Positions 30,601-40,300 of a DNA stretch of 64,000 nucleotides are shown here, one piece after another; within the stretch, counting starts at the first letter, position 1, and each line of letters begins with the position of its first letter. The notes beneath the pieces were generated by a model. The model saw only the letters and a list, made by a program, of their open reading frames with translations. It was not told the DNA's origin and made no database searches. The translations under genes and the position numbers were made by a program. This DNA is from Barthelona sp. PCE (Eukaryota > Metamonada: BaSk clade), in assembly GCA_040285745.1 (NCBI GenBank), contig JAUFOR010000001.1:744001-808000 (forward strand), in the 5' to 3' direction.

Positions 30601-33600
30601 TCGCCGTTGAAGAACATTCCAACCTCCTTCATAGAATATGCCTGACCGACAGCAAACTTGTAAACGCGACCGTTGTACATGTTGAAATCGGGATAAGGAC
30701 GGAACGAAAGGCGGAGGAATGAGTGGAACATAATCATATTATATGTATCAGCAGGGATGTTTCTGGGGGTGAATGAGTGAATTAATTTCTTGACCGAACC
30801 ATCAAGGTACATAAACAATTCATTTGATGTGAAGTTGTAAGTGAGACCCAGTTCGATGATTCGTGCGTTTCCACTGAAAGGAATAGAGAAGGGGTAGTGA
30901 AGTGCCTTGTTGTTGAAGTACACCTCAAGACCACGTCCGAAACGAGTGATAGAAACACCAAACCAAATACGTGAACCCTTATAGATGGAGGCAATACCAA
31001 GACGGCCGTGGCCAGTTCTAGAAGAAAGACCGTGGCTGAACTTAATCATCATAGTGATACCATCAGTAACAGTCTCATTGAACTTGACTGTAGTATAAGG
31101 TGCAGAACGAGTATTACCAGCAGGTGTTGTCACCGCAGGGGTGATGATCTTATCGGAAACAATACAACGATCCTGATTGATGGATACAGCACCTGAACAA
31201 TGATGACAGGTGGAATCACCAACAGCAGACCAGTAACCAGTCAGACAGCGGATTTCTTGGACTGGGGTACAACGGTGGCCAGCTGGGCACACCTTACATG
31301 AACCAGTGTTAGGAGTAGTGACATCGGGCTTGTAGAAGAGTGAGTAGTGAGCTAACGAGTTGCAGCTGCGGACACAACGTTGAAGATAAGGAATCTCAGA
31401 AGTGTGACATTCAGCAACACAGCCACGGTGACCAGGCTTAAGGAACATGTCAGAAGGACAAATAGCACACTCAGAAGCGCTGGAGTTGGAGTATTTACGG
31501 GTGTTAACCTCGAAACAACTTGTCATGGTGTTGTTCTTACAGGCTGAACCGGCAGGACAGCCATAACATACGTTTTCGTTGTCGTTCAGAGAAGCATCAC
31601 TAAGATATGAACCATCAGGGCAAGTATCGTGACACTCACCAGACTGGAGAACACGGCCCTCCTCGGCACAACGAGTGATACAACCACTACGATCCTTCTT
31701 CATATGCTTAGCACCACAGCTACGGCAGTCCGAAGCGTATGTTGAACCAGCAACACTGTAAAGGTCGGCATCGCAATCGTGCTTCTCCTCCATTGAGCAG
31801 TATGAACCAGGAGGACATTCGGTGTTACCAGTCTCCTCGTCCCAATAAAAACCGTCTTCAGTACGTGACAGACGGCAGGTCTTGTCAGTCTCATTTGTGA
31901 TCATCAGTGTGGGGCACTGTTCAACACAAGACTTTGTCTCGGGAATGACATACATGTTACATCCTTCAATACAAGAACCGTTAGGGTAACCGTAAAGGCT
32001 ACCAGGACACTCGCCAACACAGTCAGACTTGTCAGGAAGAAGCTTCTCATCGCTGGCACATGTCTTACATGTCAGAGCACCAGTATCGGCAGCCTTATCA
32101 TCAGCACATTCAGTACACTCAGTAGAAGCTGGGCTGGAACTGAAGTGATGCACTGGGCAAAAAGAGCACGAACCTGACCCTTCGTTAGCAGAAAACGAAC
32201 CAGGGTTACACCATGTGCATTCAAAGGCACCTTCTTCACTGAAGTAACCAGCTTCACAAATTTCAAATGTGGTGCTACCCTCAGTTGGGACATAGTAACC
32301 CTCTGGGGCAGGTTGACAGACTGAAGCGGAGTATGTGGTGGAGTAGTTACCCTTGGGGCAAGGTGTACACACACGCTCTTCATCATAGTACTCACCAGGA
32401 GGACAAGAAGTTACACATGCAGCATGACCATCACCACGAGCAAAGTGGATGTTTGAATCACAAATAATGGGGGTGGTCATATTATTGGTGGGGCACTCAT
32501 GGAAAACAGGACAAGCTAAGATTTCATTGGTGGTTGTGTTGAAGTACTCACCAGGAATGGAAGTACGACAATAATGGGACTCGGCCATGTATACCTCGAA
32601 CTTTGCGGCATCACAAGATTCACAAGTGAAAGAACCAGCAGAAGCATGAGAATCAACGGGACAAGCTTCACAAGTATAATCAGCCTTGGGGATTTCATCC
32701 TCACCACACTTAAGACCCATAAAGATCTTCTTGCGGGCAACCTTACCATCAGGGAAGTTGAAGGTCATGACTTCCATACCAAGATCAAAGATTTCAACGA
32801 TTCCGATAGCATCAGCAGTTTCAACTGCATTGAAGTTAACTGTGATTGAGGTGTCCTGAACGGAAATGTGCAAAAGCATGTTATGGGCAGCCATTAAGCA
32901 GTACTTCTCGGTAGCACAACGGATCTTAATATCGTTAGGGTGTTCAAAGAAGTTAAACTTTGTGAATGGAATCTCTGTCTCTTCAAATTGATAAGAAATA
33001 CCAAACTCACCTCCAATACCAACATAAACCTTATCGACTTCATCACAAGTAACAAAGACACGGACTTCATCAGTAGAAAGTTGGAAGGGGTGGAAAAGAC
33101 AAGACTCAATAGGAAGATCGTGGACTGAGTTGGCAGTGCCAGCTTCACCACCCTTGTAGGCGTATGTGAAGATTTCAATACCACGTTGCATGACAAACAG
33201 TCCATCGTGAATACCTTCAATGTTAATGATGGGGTTTGCAGCGAGATCTAAAGAATGAGAATATTCGTTCAAAGTGGATGTGGTGAAGTTAACCTCATAG
33301 ACCTTGGTAGCAGTCAAGTAAACAGCATGATCCTTCCAGAGATAACCAGTAATGGCTTTATCAGCCAAGGTACGCATAAGAGAAACGCCCATGTTGTTGA
33401 GACGAGCAGTGAACGAGTTAGAAATTAACCCACCAAGGCTCATAACGTAAGCATAACCATCGTATCTCTCATAAACCTTCACAAAGTCACCGGAACCGAA
33501 TGAAACACCAGCAACATCAGAAATATCAGAGAAATCACCAATAGACATCTTGAGCTGAGGGGTAAAAGCGGAAACCTTATCAGCATAGATGTCACCATCA

Positions 33601-34904
33601 GTGTAAAGTAAGTTAAACACACCACCCAGATAGAAGATATCATTAACACGTCCATTTTCAATTTGGAAATCAATGGTTGACTCAGAAATTGGAATAACGA
33701 GTGATGACTCAACATCGGGGTTCATGTTTTGATAACAGTCGGAACCAACAGAGAGGTAACCGTGATCACATGGGGAAGGGAAACCATTGGACATGACGAA
33801 ATTGTCAACGTCCTTCTCAATATAGTAACGCCAAATCTTTTCTTCATCGGTAGATACAACGAGAATCATAGCTGTTTCAATAGCAGGGGCGTTGGGCTCA
33901 AGAGAGTAAAAAGTGCTGGGGATATAAAGAGAGAAGAGAGTAAGAGGCATGGAAGCAATGTTAGGACTGTGGGTAGACTTGAGGAGGAAGTCGTTATCAA
34001 CGTACTCATAATCCTCAATGGCAAAACCAGTATCAGTATCACGAACAATAATAATAGATTCTAGATTGATTGCATTGATATCTAAAACTCGTTCCAAAAT
34101 CTTCATTTCGTACAAGACACGCTGCTCAGTATGTTCAATGACATAGAGCTTATTGTCTGTTGTCCACATAATGTTCCTTTGGGATACATCATATGTATAA
34201 GGCATAGGAATGATTTCCTTGATTGCAAGTGTGCGGGTATCCTTGGTTTGGTCACCGGTGCTCTTAACGATTGTAATATGGCTAGTACCATCGTAAATAC
34301 GGAAGGTGTTAAACACGGAACCGGAAACACGACAATCCTCGGTTAGAGTGAATGATGCATCGACGGTGACGGTATAAGTAGCCTTCATAATCTTGCTACC
34401 AATATCATAGACGATAAGTACAGGATTATTAGACTCATCAAGACCAATAACAACAAAGGCACGCTGGCTGACAACAGAAGCATCGTAGATACGGTTCATA
34501 GGGAGTGTCTGCAACTTGAAGTCGACAGTGTTGTGGTAGTAATAACCACAAGTAGCACCATCAACAATAACAATTGGGAAAGGAGATTCCAAGCCCTTAA
34601 GGTGCTTCGATCTAAATGTATTATCAGATGGTTTGCCTGGTTGTCCAGAAACAACAAAGACTGGGAACTCAGTTGTTGTTGTTTCCCAATGAGTGAATAC
34701 AATCTGAGAAGAGAAAGTGTAATCAACGGATGGGTTGATTGATGCGGATGCGTTTGTAACAGCGGCCATAAAGTCGTCCTCAAAAGTTAGTTTTGAGCTT
34801 CCTGTGCCAACGTAATGAATTGTTGATGCATGCACTGTACAAAGCATTAAAATGAAACATGTAAAACATGTAAAATAGTTCAAAGATGACTTTAACATCA
34901 TCAT
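27666..34904 (-). CDS. Large type I membrane protein with Cys-rich GCC2/GCC3 and LamG-like regions, 2412 residues
   Basis: ATG at 34902-34904; a signal peptide is predicted within residues 1-27 (hydrophobic CFTCFILMLCTVHAS). The first ~740 residues are beta-rich, probably propeller-like. From about 740 to 1240 runs a long array of GCC2/GCC3-type cysteine repeats (CPPGEYYDEERVCTPCPKGNYS, ECPPGSYCS and similar). A LamG/concanavalin-like segment follows at about 1265-1435 (MMIKFSHGLSS, LEVYFNNKALHY, LFMYLDGSVKKL). Acidic tracts lie near 1755 (six Asp) and 2030. A second short Cys-rich block at about 2280-2345 precedes one transmembrane helix (about 2348-2371), and a ~40-residue cytoplasmic tail ends the protein. 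The ectodomain is about 97% of the protein. A surface adhesin or receptor is inferred. It is a paralogue of the truncated gene at 1-2509. Confidence 0.9.
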   Translation of the reverse strand: MMMLKSSLNYFTCFTCFILMLCTVHASTIHYVGTGSSKLTFEDDFMAAVTNASASINPSVDYTFSSQIVFTHWETTTTEFPVFVVSGQPGKPSDNTFRSKHLKGLESPFPIVIVDGATCGYYYHNTVDFKLQTLPMNRIYDASVVSQRAFVVIGLDESNNPVLIVYDIGSKIMKATYTVTVDASFTLTEDCRVSGSVFNTFRIYDGTSHITIVKSTGDQTKDTRTLAIKEIIPMPYTYDVSQRNIMWTTDNKLYVIEHTEQRVLYEMKILERVLDINAINLESIIIVRDTDTGFAIEDYEYVDNDFLLKSTHSPNIASMPLTLFSLYIPSTFYSLEPNAPAIETAMILVVSTDEEKIWRYYIEKDVDNFVMSNGFPSPCDHGYLSVGSDCYQNMNPDVESSLVIPISESTIDFQIENGRVNDIFYLGGVFNLLYTDGDIYADKVSAFTPQLKMSIGDFSDISDVAGVSFGSGDFVKVYERYDGYAYVMSLGGLISNSFTARLNNMGVSLMRTLADKAITGYLWKDHAVYLTATKVYEVNFTTSTLNEYSHSLDLAANPIINIEGIHDGLFVMQRGIEIFTYAYKGGEAGTANSVHDLPIESCLFHPFQLSTDEVRVFVTCDEVDKVYVGIGGEFGISYQFEETEIPFTKFNFFEHPNDIKIRCATEKYCLMAAHNMLLHISVQDTSITVNFNAVETADAIGIVEIFDLGMEVMTFNFPDGKVARKKIFMGLKCGEDEIPKADYTCEACPVDSHASAGSFTCESCDAAKFEVYMAESHYCRTSIPGEYFNTTTNEILACPVFHECPTNNMTTPIICDSNIHFARGDGHAACVTSCPPGEYYDEERVCTPCPKGNYSTTYSASVCQPAPEGYYVPTEGSTTFEICEAGYFSEEGAFECTWCNPGSFSANEGSGSCSFCPVHHFSSSPASTECTECADDKAADTGALTCKTCASDEKLLPDKSDCVGECPGSLYGYPNGSCIEGCNMYVIPETKSCVEQCPTLMITNETDKTCRLSRTEDGFYWDEETGNTECPPGSYCSMEEKHDCDADLYSVAGSTYASDCRSCGAKHMKKDRSGCITRCAEEGRVLQSGECHDTCPDGSYLSDASLNDNENVCYGCPAGSACKNNTMTSCFEVNTRKYSNSSASECAICPSDMFLKPGHRGCVAECHTSEIPYLQRCVRSCNSLAHYSLFYKPDVTTPNTGSCKVCPAGHRCTPVQEIRCLTGYWSAVGDSTCHHCSGAVSINQDRCIVSDKIITPAVTTPAGNTRSAPYTTVKFNETVTDGITMMIKFSHGLSSRTGHGRLGIASIYKGSRIWFGVSITRFGRGLEVYFNNKALHYPFSIPFSGNARIIELGLTYNFTSNELFMYLDGSVKKLIHSFTPRNIPADTYNMIMFHSFLRLSFRPYPDFNMYNGRVYKFAVGQAYSMKEVGMFFNGEASLLGAPAWQLLLTLGGAYDEISGTGISLPSGFAVKNQAVRMNKLSIHPDTSSGGIVKILSDPNIAYFLVDGFDLDLILRNTEDASEVYEFPVFLNDDVEPVVDIDPTLKSGTYEAMVMTDTQLLKASSTFTKTGISAFPVSGNRLVIEFDEDGEITNMEAQLSELFKDLTDLFFAKTSNLTIDLSHDPQTVDIDALLENTDLTTWDCPNSDVPLNVYIAFNGSSEYIGHTCVHKSMIFGAIERAQDIIQLIKAISSEIVDDLPGTKQICEADCEFWFSGECQLVCRQVRVPVAPTLFKDRCVAWLDGVEYVPEIPTNGNNDDDDDDIPSYMQGKDEEWLWWKCYTKKQKKWCLPEWLEDHEADDPEGEEPIDEPEIEPEDPTDPEPTWTDDLICPKTLACVDNDEYARIETSQASISAGVICVRPLEQDVNATYQCCYESESGDFKKTVPAYNTMLYSMTFKHPEESLDHFFDCCVFSNDIELCERYMTKRPNPKKSATCDVSTCTNPEECPDGVLKPIGGWSDPQIQFLGGNRTKSNGLINSVGDFSLVKNSVFEIQSRHVQYGSGSIFGGFAVKAEASDVSFEISQYTEEEEEDYVEEEEPEFIYIDDEAGVYLTRANISAYPDIEADYNAMQEEVNAFSGEDPSDAIDSSASAELKHCKFLTITDSNGNDVNPCVKSLEMHNATIYTNEAGVCFRFAGSSVCFANPIKSSNITVPLSYSLLLEPALISSTIGVVNPPRELETQRELWTWSMGYNVSVDVGDSIFTSTYPLNTTAPMFTDEVTFAVEEVAAAEDACGELQGMFREACVDDVLLTGDIVFVETTQIAKVVEEEQVAIIETRVVSVSCDPGEKLVDNTCIDCARGYYGDGTSCSVCPENHISTIVGAASCRSCPEGSSSNSMHTACVEGESFPIVMVAVIALVVAALLAVVGMRFLRSKTKPMNKMTISVQPSQMSFIPPQSLELQDMVANPSIEM

Positions 34905-34949
34905 AAACTGCTAAAAAAAGCGTAAAAAAGCGAAAAAAGGTATAAAACG

Positions 34950-34960
34950 TTTAAACAGTT
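34950..34960 (+). promoter_or_regulatory. TTTAAACAGTT upstream element
   Basis: 46 bases upstream of the start of the 2412-residue protein gene, but in the opposite orientation to that gene. It is preceded by TATAAAACG. Same 11-mer as at 18677-18687. Confidence 0.4.
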
Positions 34961-35168
34961 TTTAATCGTCCCACACTAATCGAAACAGCTTCAACTGCAA
35001 CGCTTGCTAATTGGATCTCCATGTAAGGGTCAAACGTTTGAATATGTTACGCTGAAATGAATTATGTAGTATTTTGTTTGTACTTTGTTTGATGCTTTCT
35101 TAAAATTACCATCATGCACAATATAGAGTTAAAGGCTGCTTTAACTAAAACAAATTCTATATTATTTA

Positions 35169-36476
35169 CTAGTTAATGTTAACAATAAGAGGTTGCTCTT
35201 CTTCCTTTTTCTTTGCTTTCTCAGCCTCATCCTCTTCATAATACAAACCTGGGATACGGATATGACCCTTAAAGACGAATGAAGCAGTAATCATAAGAAC
35301 AAAACCAATAACACGAATGTACGTATACTTAGTAAGCTTTTCACCGAATTGAGGGTATACAAAGTACAAGGCAGCGCTGAAAACGAACACAGTAACACAT
35401 CTGAGATTCTCAATGATTGTACGAACGGAAGTTGAAGCAATTTTCGAAATATTTTGTCCTGCGCTGTTATAAAATGCAATAATAATAAGGTTAGCAACCA
35501 ATAAAACAACAAGGGGTAAACTGTTCTTGATCATCTTAATTGTAACAAGACTGTTTTCAACTTTACCGTAATTTCCACCAGGAATAAACTGTAAAATGGG
35601 AAGAACAATAAAGATGCTCAGAATTGCACCATATATACCTTCAAATGCGACAATCTGTGAAGTGGGAACATCAAATTGCTCAATACAACGCTGAACCAAG
35701 GATTCTTCAAGTTGGATACCCTCTTCTTCACACTTATTCCTAAACAATGTAGAATACTCTTTCTCCATCTCGTTCAAGACTTTCTGCTCTGATGAGAATT
35801 GACAGCTCCACATGAAAGCAGCAAAGGCCACAGCAGTAGTACCAATAAAACTTGATGTCATAGACGGTTGCTCAATAGCAAGGTTCAAGAAAATAAATAA
35901 AAGACCCATGATTGCCATAGCGATAGCAATTGCAGTGTGACGAAAGATCTTAATTCCGTAAAATAAAGAATTGAGAGTTGTTGTTGCGATGATCTGAAGT
36001 GAACCCGCAAGTAATTGATAGATTGAAGCATCAATGAGCGCAAGACCGAAGCTCGAAACGGCTGATGCAATGAGATCGAACAGAGATGGAAGCCAAATGA
36101 ATTTAATAGATGATCTGTTAAACTTACGTTCCAAATCTCCCAAAATCGTTGGTTGTTGTGTTCCAGACAGTAATGGTTGTTCCTCGTCACTGGACCCCTT
36201 GGTTGAGACCTTCTTCTTTGCAACCTTCTTGTGTTTTTTGTTGATCTCATTTTCCAGATCTTTAATAATTTTTAACTTTGCGCGGCGGTCGCCTCTGTAT
36301 GACGGATAAAGCATCGACATACCAATGAACATTACAAGGGTTGTGAACCAAGGTTGCTGGAATACATAAGTGGTTCTTTCTACAACTACTGTGAAAGAAA
36401 GAATCACCTTTAGTGATTCGGTTGATAGGAGCCCCCAAAAGAGCATGACTAGTGAAGCCCGCAATAATGATGCCAT
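35169..36476 (-). CDS. SLC35F6-like drug/metabolite-type transporter
   Basis: The first ATG in frame is 36474-36476 (MASLLRAS), giving 435 residues. About ten hydrophobic helices form the two EamA/DMT halves. Marks that recall the SLC35F6 group are VFQQPWFTTLVMFIGMS early on, IKFIWLPSLFDLIASAVSSFGLALIDASIYQLLAG in two pieces across helices 3-4, and FYNSAGQNISKIASTSVRTIIENLR in the second half. A hydrophilic loop of about 60 residues between helices 2 and 3 is Lys/Ser/Glu-rich. Animal SLC35F6 sits in lysosome or mitochondrial membranes with poorly defined substrates. The KKKEEEQP tail is cytosolic. Substrate not predictable here. Confidence 0.82.
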   Translation of the reverse strand: MASLLRASLVMLFWGLLSTESLKVILSFTVVVERTTYVFQQPWFTTLVMFIGMSMLYPSYRGDRRAKLKIIKDLENEINKKHKKVAKKKVSTKGSSDEEQPLLSGTQQPTILGDLERKFNRSSIKFIWLPSLFDLIASAVSSFGLALIDASIYQLLAGSLQIIATTTLNSLFYGIKIFRHTAIAIAMAIMGLLFIFLNLAIEQPSMTSSFIGTTAVAFAAFMWSCQFSSEQKVLNEMEKEYSTLFRNKCEEEGIQLEESLVQRCIEQFDVPTSQIVAFEGIYGAILSIFIVLPILQFIPGGNYGKVENSLVTIKMIKNSLPLVVLLVANLIIIAFYNSAGQNISKIASTSVRTIIENLRCVTVFVFSAALYFVYPQFGEKLTKYTYIRVIGFVLMITASFVFKGHIRIPGLYYEEDEAEKAKKKEEEQPLIVNIN

Positions 36477-36676
36477 TGTGTGGTGTGTTAAATGAAACAA
36501 AAATACGGAAACATGTTAGAAGTATGCATATTCATGATCTTACGTTTCTTAACTCGCTTGAACATCCACATAACAGTTAAAAATGGGCATAAGAACAATT
36601 AATTTCTCTGAGCTGAAGATATTATGATATACAACTCTATAAACGTGTATTTGGTTGGAATATGAAATTTACTGGT

Positions 36677-36937
36677 CTAAGATACGTTGGCAGAGCTTCT
36701 TTTACAGTACTTAAGAATATTTTGTAAAGTTTCAAGAACTGAAAATTCTTTCTCACCCTTTTCTCGCTTCTTTTTAGGGCTTTTATCCGATACTAAGGGC
36801 TTTTTTTTGCAGTTTATGCCACGTAAAAAATCTATATTATCATCAAGAGATGCCTCGATCTTCCGAAAAAACACGGCCGTAGCCCAATTGCGAAGTCGTA
36901 TGGCACCAATGCTGTTGAACACCGACGACTGCAACAT
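36677..36937 (-). CDS. Possible small basic protein, 86 residues
   Basis: ATG at 36935-36937. The sequence has an amphipathic stretch (SIGAIRLRNWATAVFFRKIEASLDDN) and a lysine cluster (DKSPKKKREKGEKE). It sits 34 bases downstream of another small ORF on the same strand. The two could be exons of one gene, but I found no GTAT donor or TAAC-N3-WAG acceptor to join them. Weakly supported. Confidence 0.35.
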   Translation of the reverse strand: MLQSSVFNSIGAIRLRNWATAVFFRKIEASLDDNIDFLRGINCKKKPLVSDKSPKKKREKGEKEFSVLETLQNILKYCKRSSANVS

Positions 36938-36971
36938 TACATGAATAAACAAAAAACAGCATGCCTGCTTC

Positions 36972-37178
36972 TTACTGTTTAACAGCACGGGTCTGCCCAG
37001 CGACGTTCCCGTCCTTCGTTCTGAGCATGACCTTGTGTTTGGGCACAATGAGCTTGGGCTTGTGGACTAAAGCCTTGGTCTTACGAATGGGTACTCGCGG
37101 GACTCGCGGCTTAACTGAGCTACCAATAATAATGGCCTTTTTGCTGCTGGCAGTGATTTTAATCGTTGACTTAACCAT
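36972..37178 (-). CDS. Possible small very basic protein, 68 residues
   Basis: ATG at 37176-37178. The product is rich in Lys, Arg, Pro and Val with a repeated KPK/PRVP pattern (VKPRVPRVPIRKTKALVHKPK). The composition suggests a nucleic-acid-binding or ribosome-associated peptide, but no family was recognised. The antisense frame is also open, as expected for such a composition. Weakly supported. Confidence 0.35.
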   Translation of the reverse strand: MVKSTIKITASSKKAIIIGSSVKPRVPRVPIRKTKALVHKPKLIVPKHKVMLRTKDGNVAGQTRAVKQ

Positions 37179-37320
37179 CAAAGAAAGAGTAAAAAACGGA
37201 ACAATGTGTGAGCTCTCGGGTTACCTAACCGACGATAGCATCACTTGACATCATATTTAAGTTCATTGACCATACCTTGTACCAATACAAGATCTTTTCA
37301 GTAGTTTCATTAACTGCATC

Positions 37321-40300
37321 ATGGTTAAACTTTTAATACTCTTTTCAATGTCAGAAGAACCTATTATTCAAGCTCCCCAGAGCGAGGAACCAATCGCCCA
37401 GGCACCCCAGCCTCAGAGCGAGGAAGCAAAAACTGAAGTACACACTGAAGAAAGCCAGCCTAAAGCTGAAGCAACTCCTGCCGAAGCCACTGGAGTCGCT
37501 GCTACCATAGAAGCCACTCCCACAGAAGCTACAGAAACTACTGAGGAACCCAAGAAAAAGAAGAAGAAGAAGAAGTCCAAGAAGAAGCGTGACTTTGACA
37601 AGAACGCTAATAAGAAGAAGAACTCTTCCCAGATTCAAAATAAGAAGCAAGCTACCAAGCGTCTTCAGGTAAGTTATGAAATTATCGAATATACGGGTAA
37701 TGTGGAGAAAGGTGCCAAGAAGGACCTCTCAGTACCACGCCCAGCTTCATATTCACCTCGCTTCGTCGAAGCGTGTTGGGCTGACTGGTGGGAACAATCT
37801 GGTTTTTATAAAGCTGACAATTCAACTGAAAAACCAAGCTTAGTAACCTGTATTCCACCGCCAAATGTCACAGGGTACCTCCATTTGGGCCATGCACTGA
37901 CGAACACTATCGAAGATGCGCTTGTTAGGTTCTACAGAATGAGAGGTTTTGAAACACTTTGGATTCCTGGAACTGATCACGCAGGTATTGCTACACAGAC
38001 AGCTGTTGAGAAGAAACTGGCCCTTGAGGGCACCAACAGGCACGAGATCGGCCGTGAGAACTTTATTGAAAAGGCATGGGAATGGACACGGGAACATGGT
38101 GGTCAAATTTGCAATCAATTACGAATGCTTGGAGCTTCGCTAGACTGGGATCGTGAGGTCTTTACAATGGACGAGGAGCGCTCCGAAGCTGTCAAAGAAG
38201 CATTTGTTAGAATGTTTGAAAAGAAGAAAGTTTATCGTGACAATAGAATGATCAAGTGGGATTGTACTCTACAGACTGCTATTTCTGATATTGAAATTGA
38301 CAAGATTGACATCGAAGATCCAATCTGGTTACACGTTCCTGGTCATCCTTCTGATCAGAAGTACGAATTTGGTATTATCGAATCTTTTGCCTACCCCGTT
38401 GTTGGTTCCGATGAGAAGCTTATCGTCGCCACCACACGTCTTGAGACCATGCTTGCTGATTCAGCCGTCGCAATTCACCCCGAGGATGATCGATATAAGC
38501 ATCTCCACGGAAAGTTCCTCCAGCACCCCTTCCATTCTGAGCTTCAGATTCCAATTATCCTCGATGATGAGCTTGTTGATCCCGAATTCGGTACTGGTTG
38601 TGTCAAGGTCACTCCATTCCACGATGAGAATGATTTCCAGTGTGGTATTCGCCATAACCTACCTCTTCGCTGCATGCTCACCCCTGACGGTAAGATCAAC
38701 GAAGAATGGGGAGGCGAGTTCGCAGGCATGCCTCGTTTCGAAGCACGCCGTGCTATGCGTACCGCCCTTGAAGCCAAGGGTCTTTATTTCGGCAAGGAAA
38801 AGAACGCAATGCAACTGGGACTCTGTTACCGCTCCAAGGATATCCTTGAGCCCCAACCCGCCCCTCAGTGGTTTGTTGACTGTAAGGATGCCGCCAAGCG
38901 TTCAGTTGATGCTGTTCGTAATGGAGAGCTTCGCATCACCCCCAAGCTCCACGAAAACACATGGTTCCGCTGGCTTGAAAACATCAAAGACTGGTGCATT
39001 TCGCGCCAACTGTGGTGGGGTCACCGTATCCCCGCATACTATATCCATACCACTGATGCAAGTGGAAACATCATTGGTGAAGACGTCCCAGGCACACATA
39101 CTGAAGATGGAGACCGCTGGGTCGTTGCCCGCACTGAGGAGGAAGCCTTGGAGAAGGCCAAGGAGCGCTTTGGCGAGAACATCAAGATGTTGCAGGATAA
39201 CGATGTCCTTGACACCTGGTTCTCTTCGGGTCTGTTCCCGCTCTCGAGCCTTGGTTGGCCCAATAAGACCAAGGATTTAGAGAAATTCTTCCCCACGTCT
39301 ATTCTTGAAACTGGACACGATATCATTTTCTTCTGGGTTGCACGTATGGTTATGATGTCACTTGACTTAACTGATATGCTACCCTTCACCGATATCTATC
39401 TTCACTCTATGGTCCGTGATGCGCACGGCAGGAAGATGTCCAAGAGTCTTGGTAACGTCGTTGACCCCATCGATTGCATCTTTGGTGTAACACTCGATGA
39501 ACTACAGGCTAAGATCGCAAAGAACACTAACCTTGATCCTCGTGAAATTGTTACAGCCCAAGAAGGTCAGGCAGCTGACTTCCCTTGTGGTATCCCCGAG
39601 TGTGGTACCGATGGTCTTCGTCTTGGTCTTAACATTGGTGCTCCTCGTGAACGTGATGTTGCCATGGATGTCAATAAGGTTGTTATATACCGTAACTTCT
39701 GCAACAAGATGTGGAACGCCGTCGGTATGTGCTTCATGTATCTCACCGAGTTAGACTTTGACCTTGGCGGTTTCAAGATCCCTGATTATTCAGAGCTCGA
39801 CTTCATTTATCAGTGGGCATACACTGCCTTCAACACTGCTCTCAAGACAGTCGACCAGTCCCTTCGTGACTACCGTATGTCAGATGCCGGAGTTGCTTTA
39901 ACCAACTTCTTCACCAACGAGTTCTGTGCTATCTTCCTTGAGAACATCAAGCCCGCACTCAAGGGCGAAGGTGAGCGTAAACAGCTTGCCTGCGCAATCC
40001 TCTTTGATCTTACCGAGAAGTTCTTGCGAATGGCACATCCCTTCATTCCCTTTATTACTGAAGAACTGTGGCAGCGCCTGCATCTAGAGATCGGTATCGC
40101 TCTCCCCATTGAGACAATTATGTTGGCCGACTATCCAGAGGTAACAGAAGCTCATATTGTCCCTGAGCACATGGATACAATGAACTACATTCTCAAACTG
40201 ACAACTGCTGTTCGTAGCATGCGTCAAGCCAATAAGATCAAGACCCAGCAACCCCTCAAGGGCTGCATCGTCTCTACTGATGATATCTGGGCTGATAAGC

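Larger units (their letters stand above)
36477..37320. other. Long gap with two doubtful small ORFs
   Basis: About 840 bases between the transporter and valyl-tRNA synthetase starts. It contains two small minus-strand ORFs (36677-36937, 36972-37178) and otherwise AT-rich sequence. No tRNA- or snRNA-like element was recognised. Confidence 0.5.

Noticed and set aside
38291-39280. 329-codon frame in a second phase of the valyl-tRNA synthetase gene
   Set aside because: Fully inside the ValRS coding sequence and with Ser/Arg/Leu-skewed composition typical of a shadow frame created by C-ending codons.
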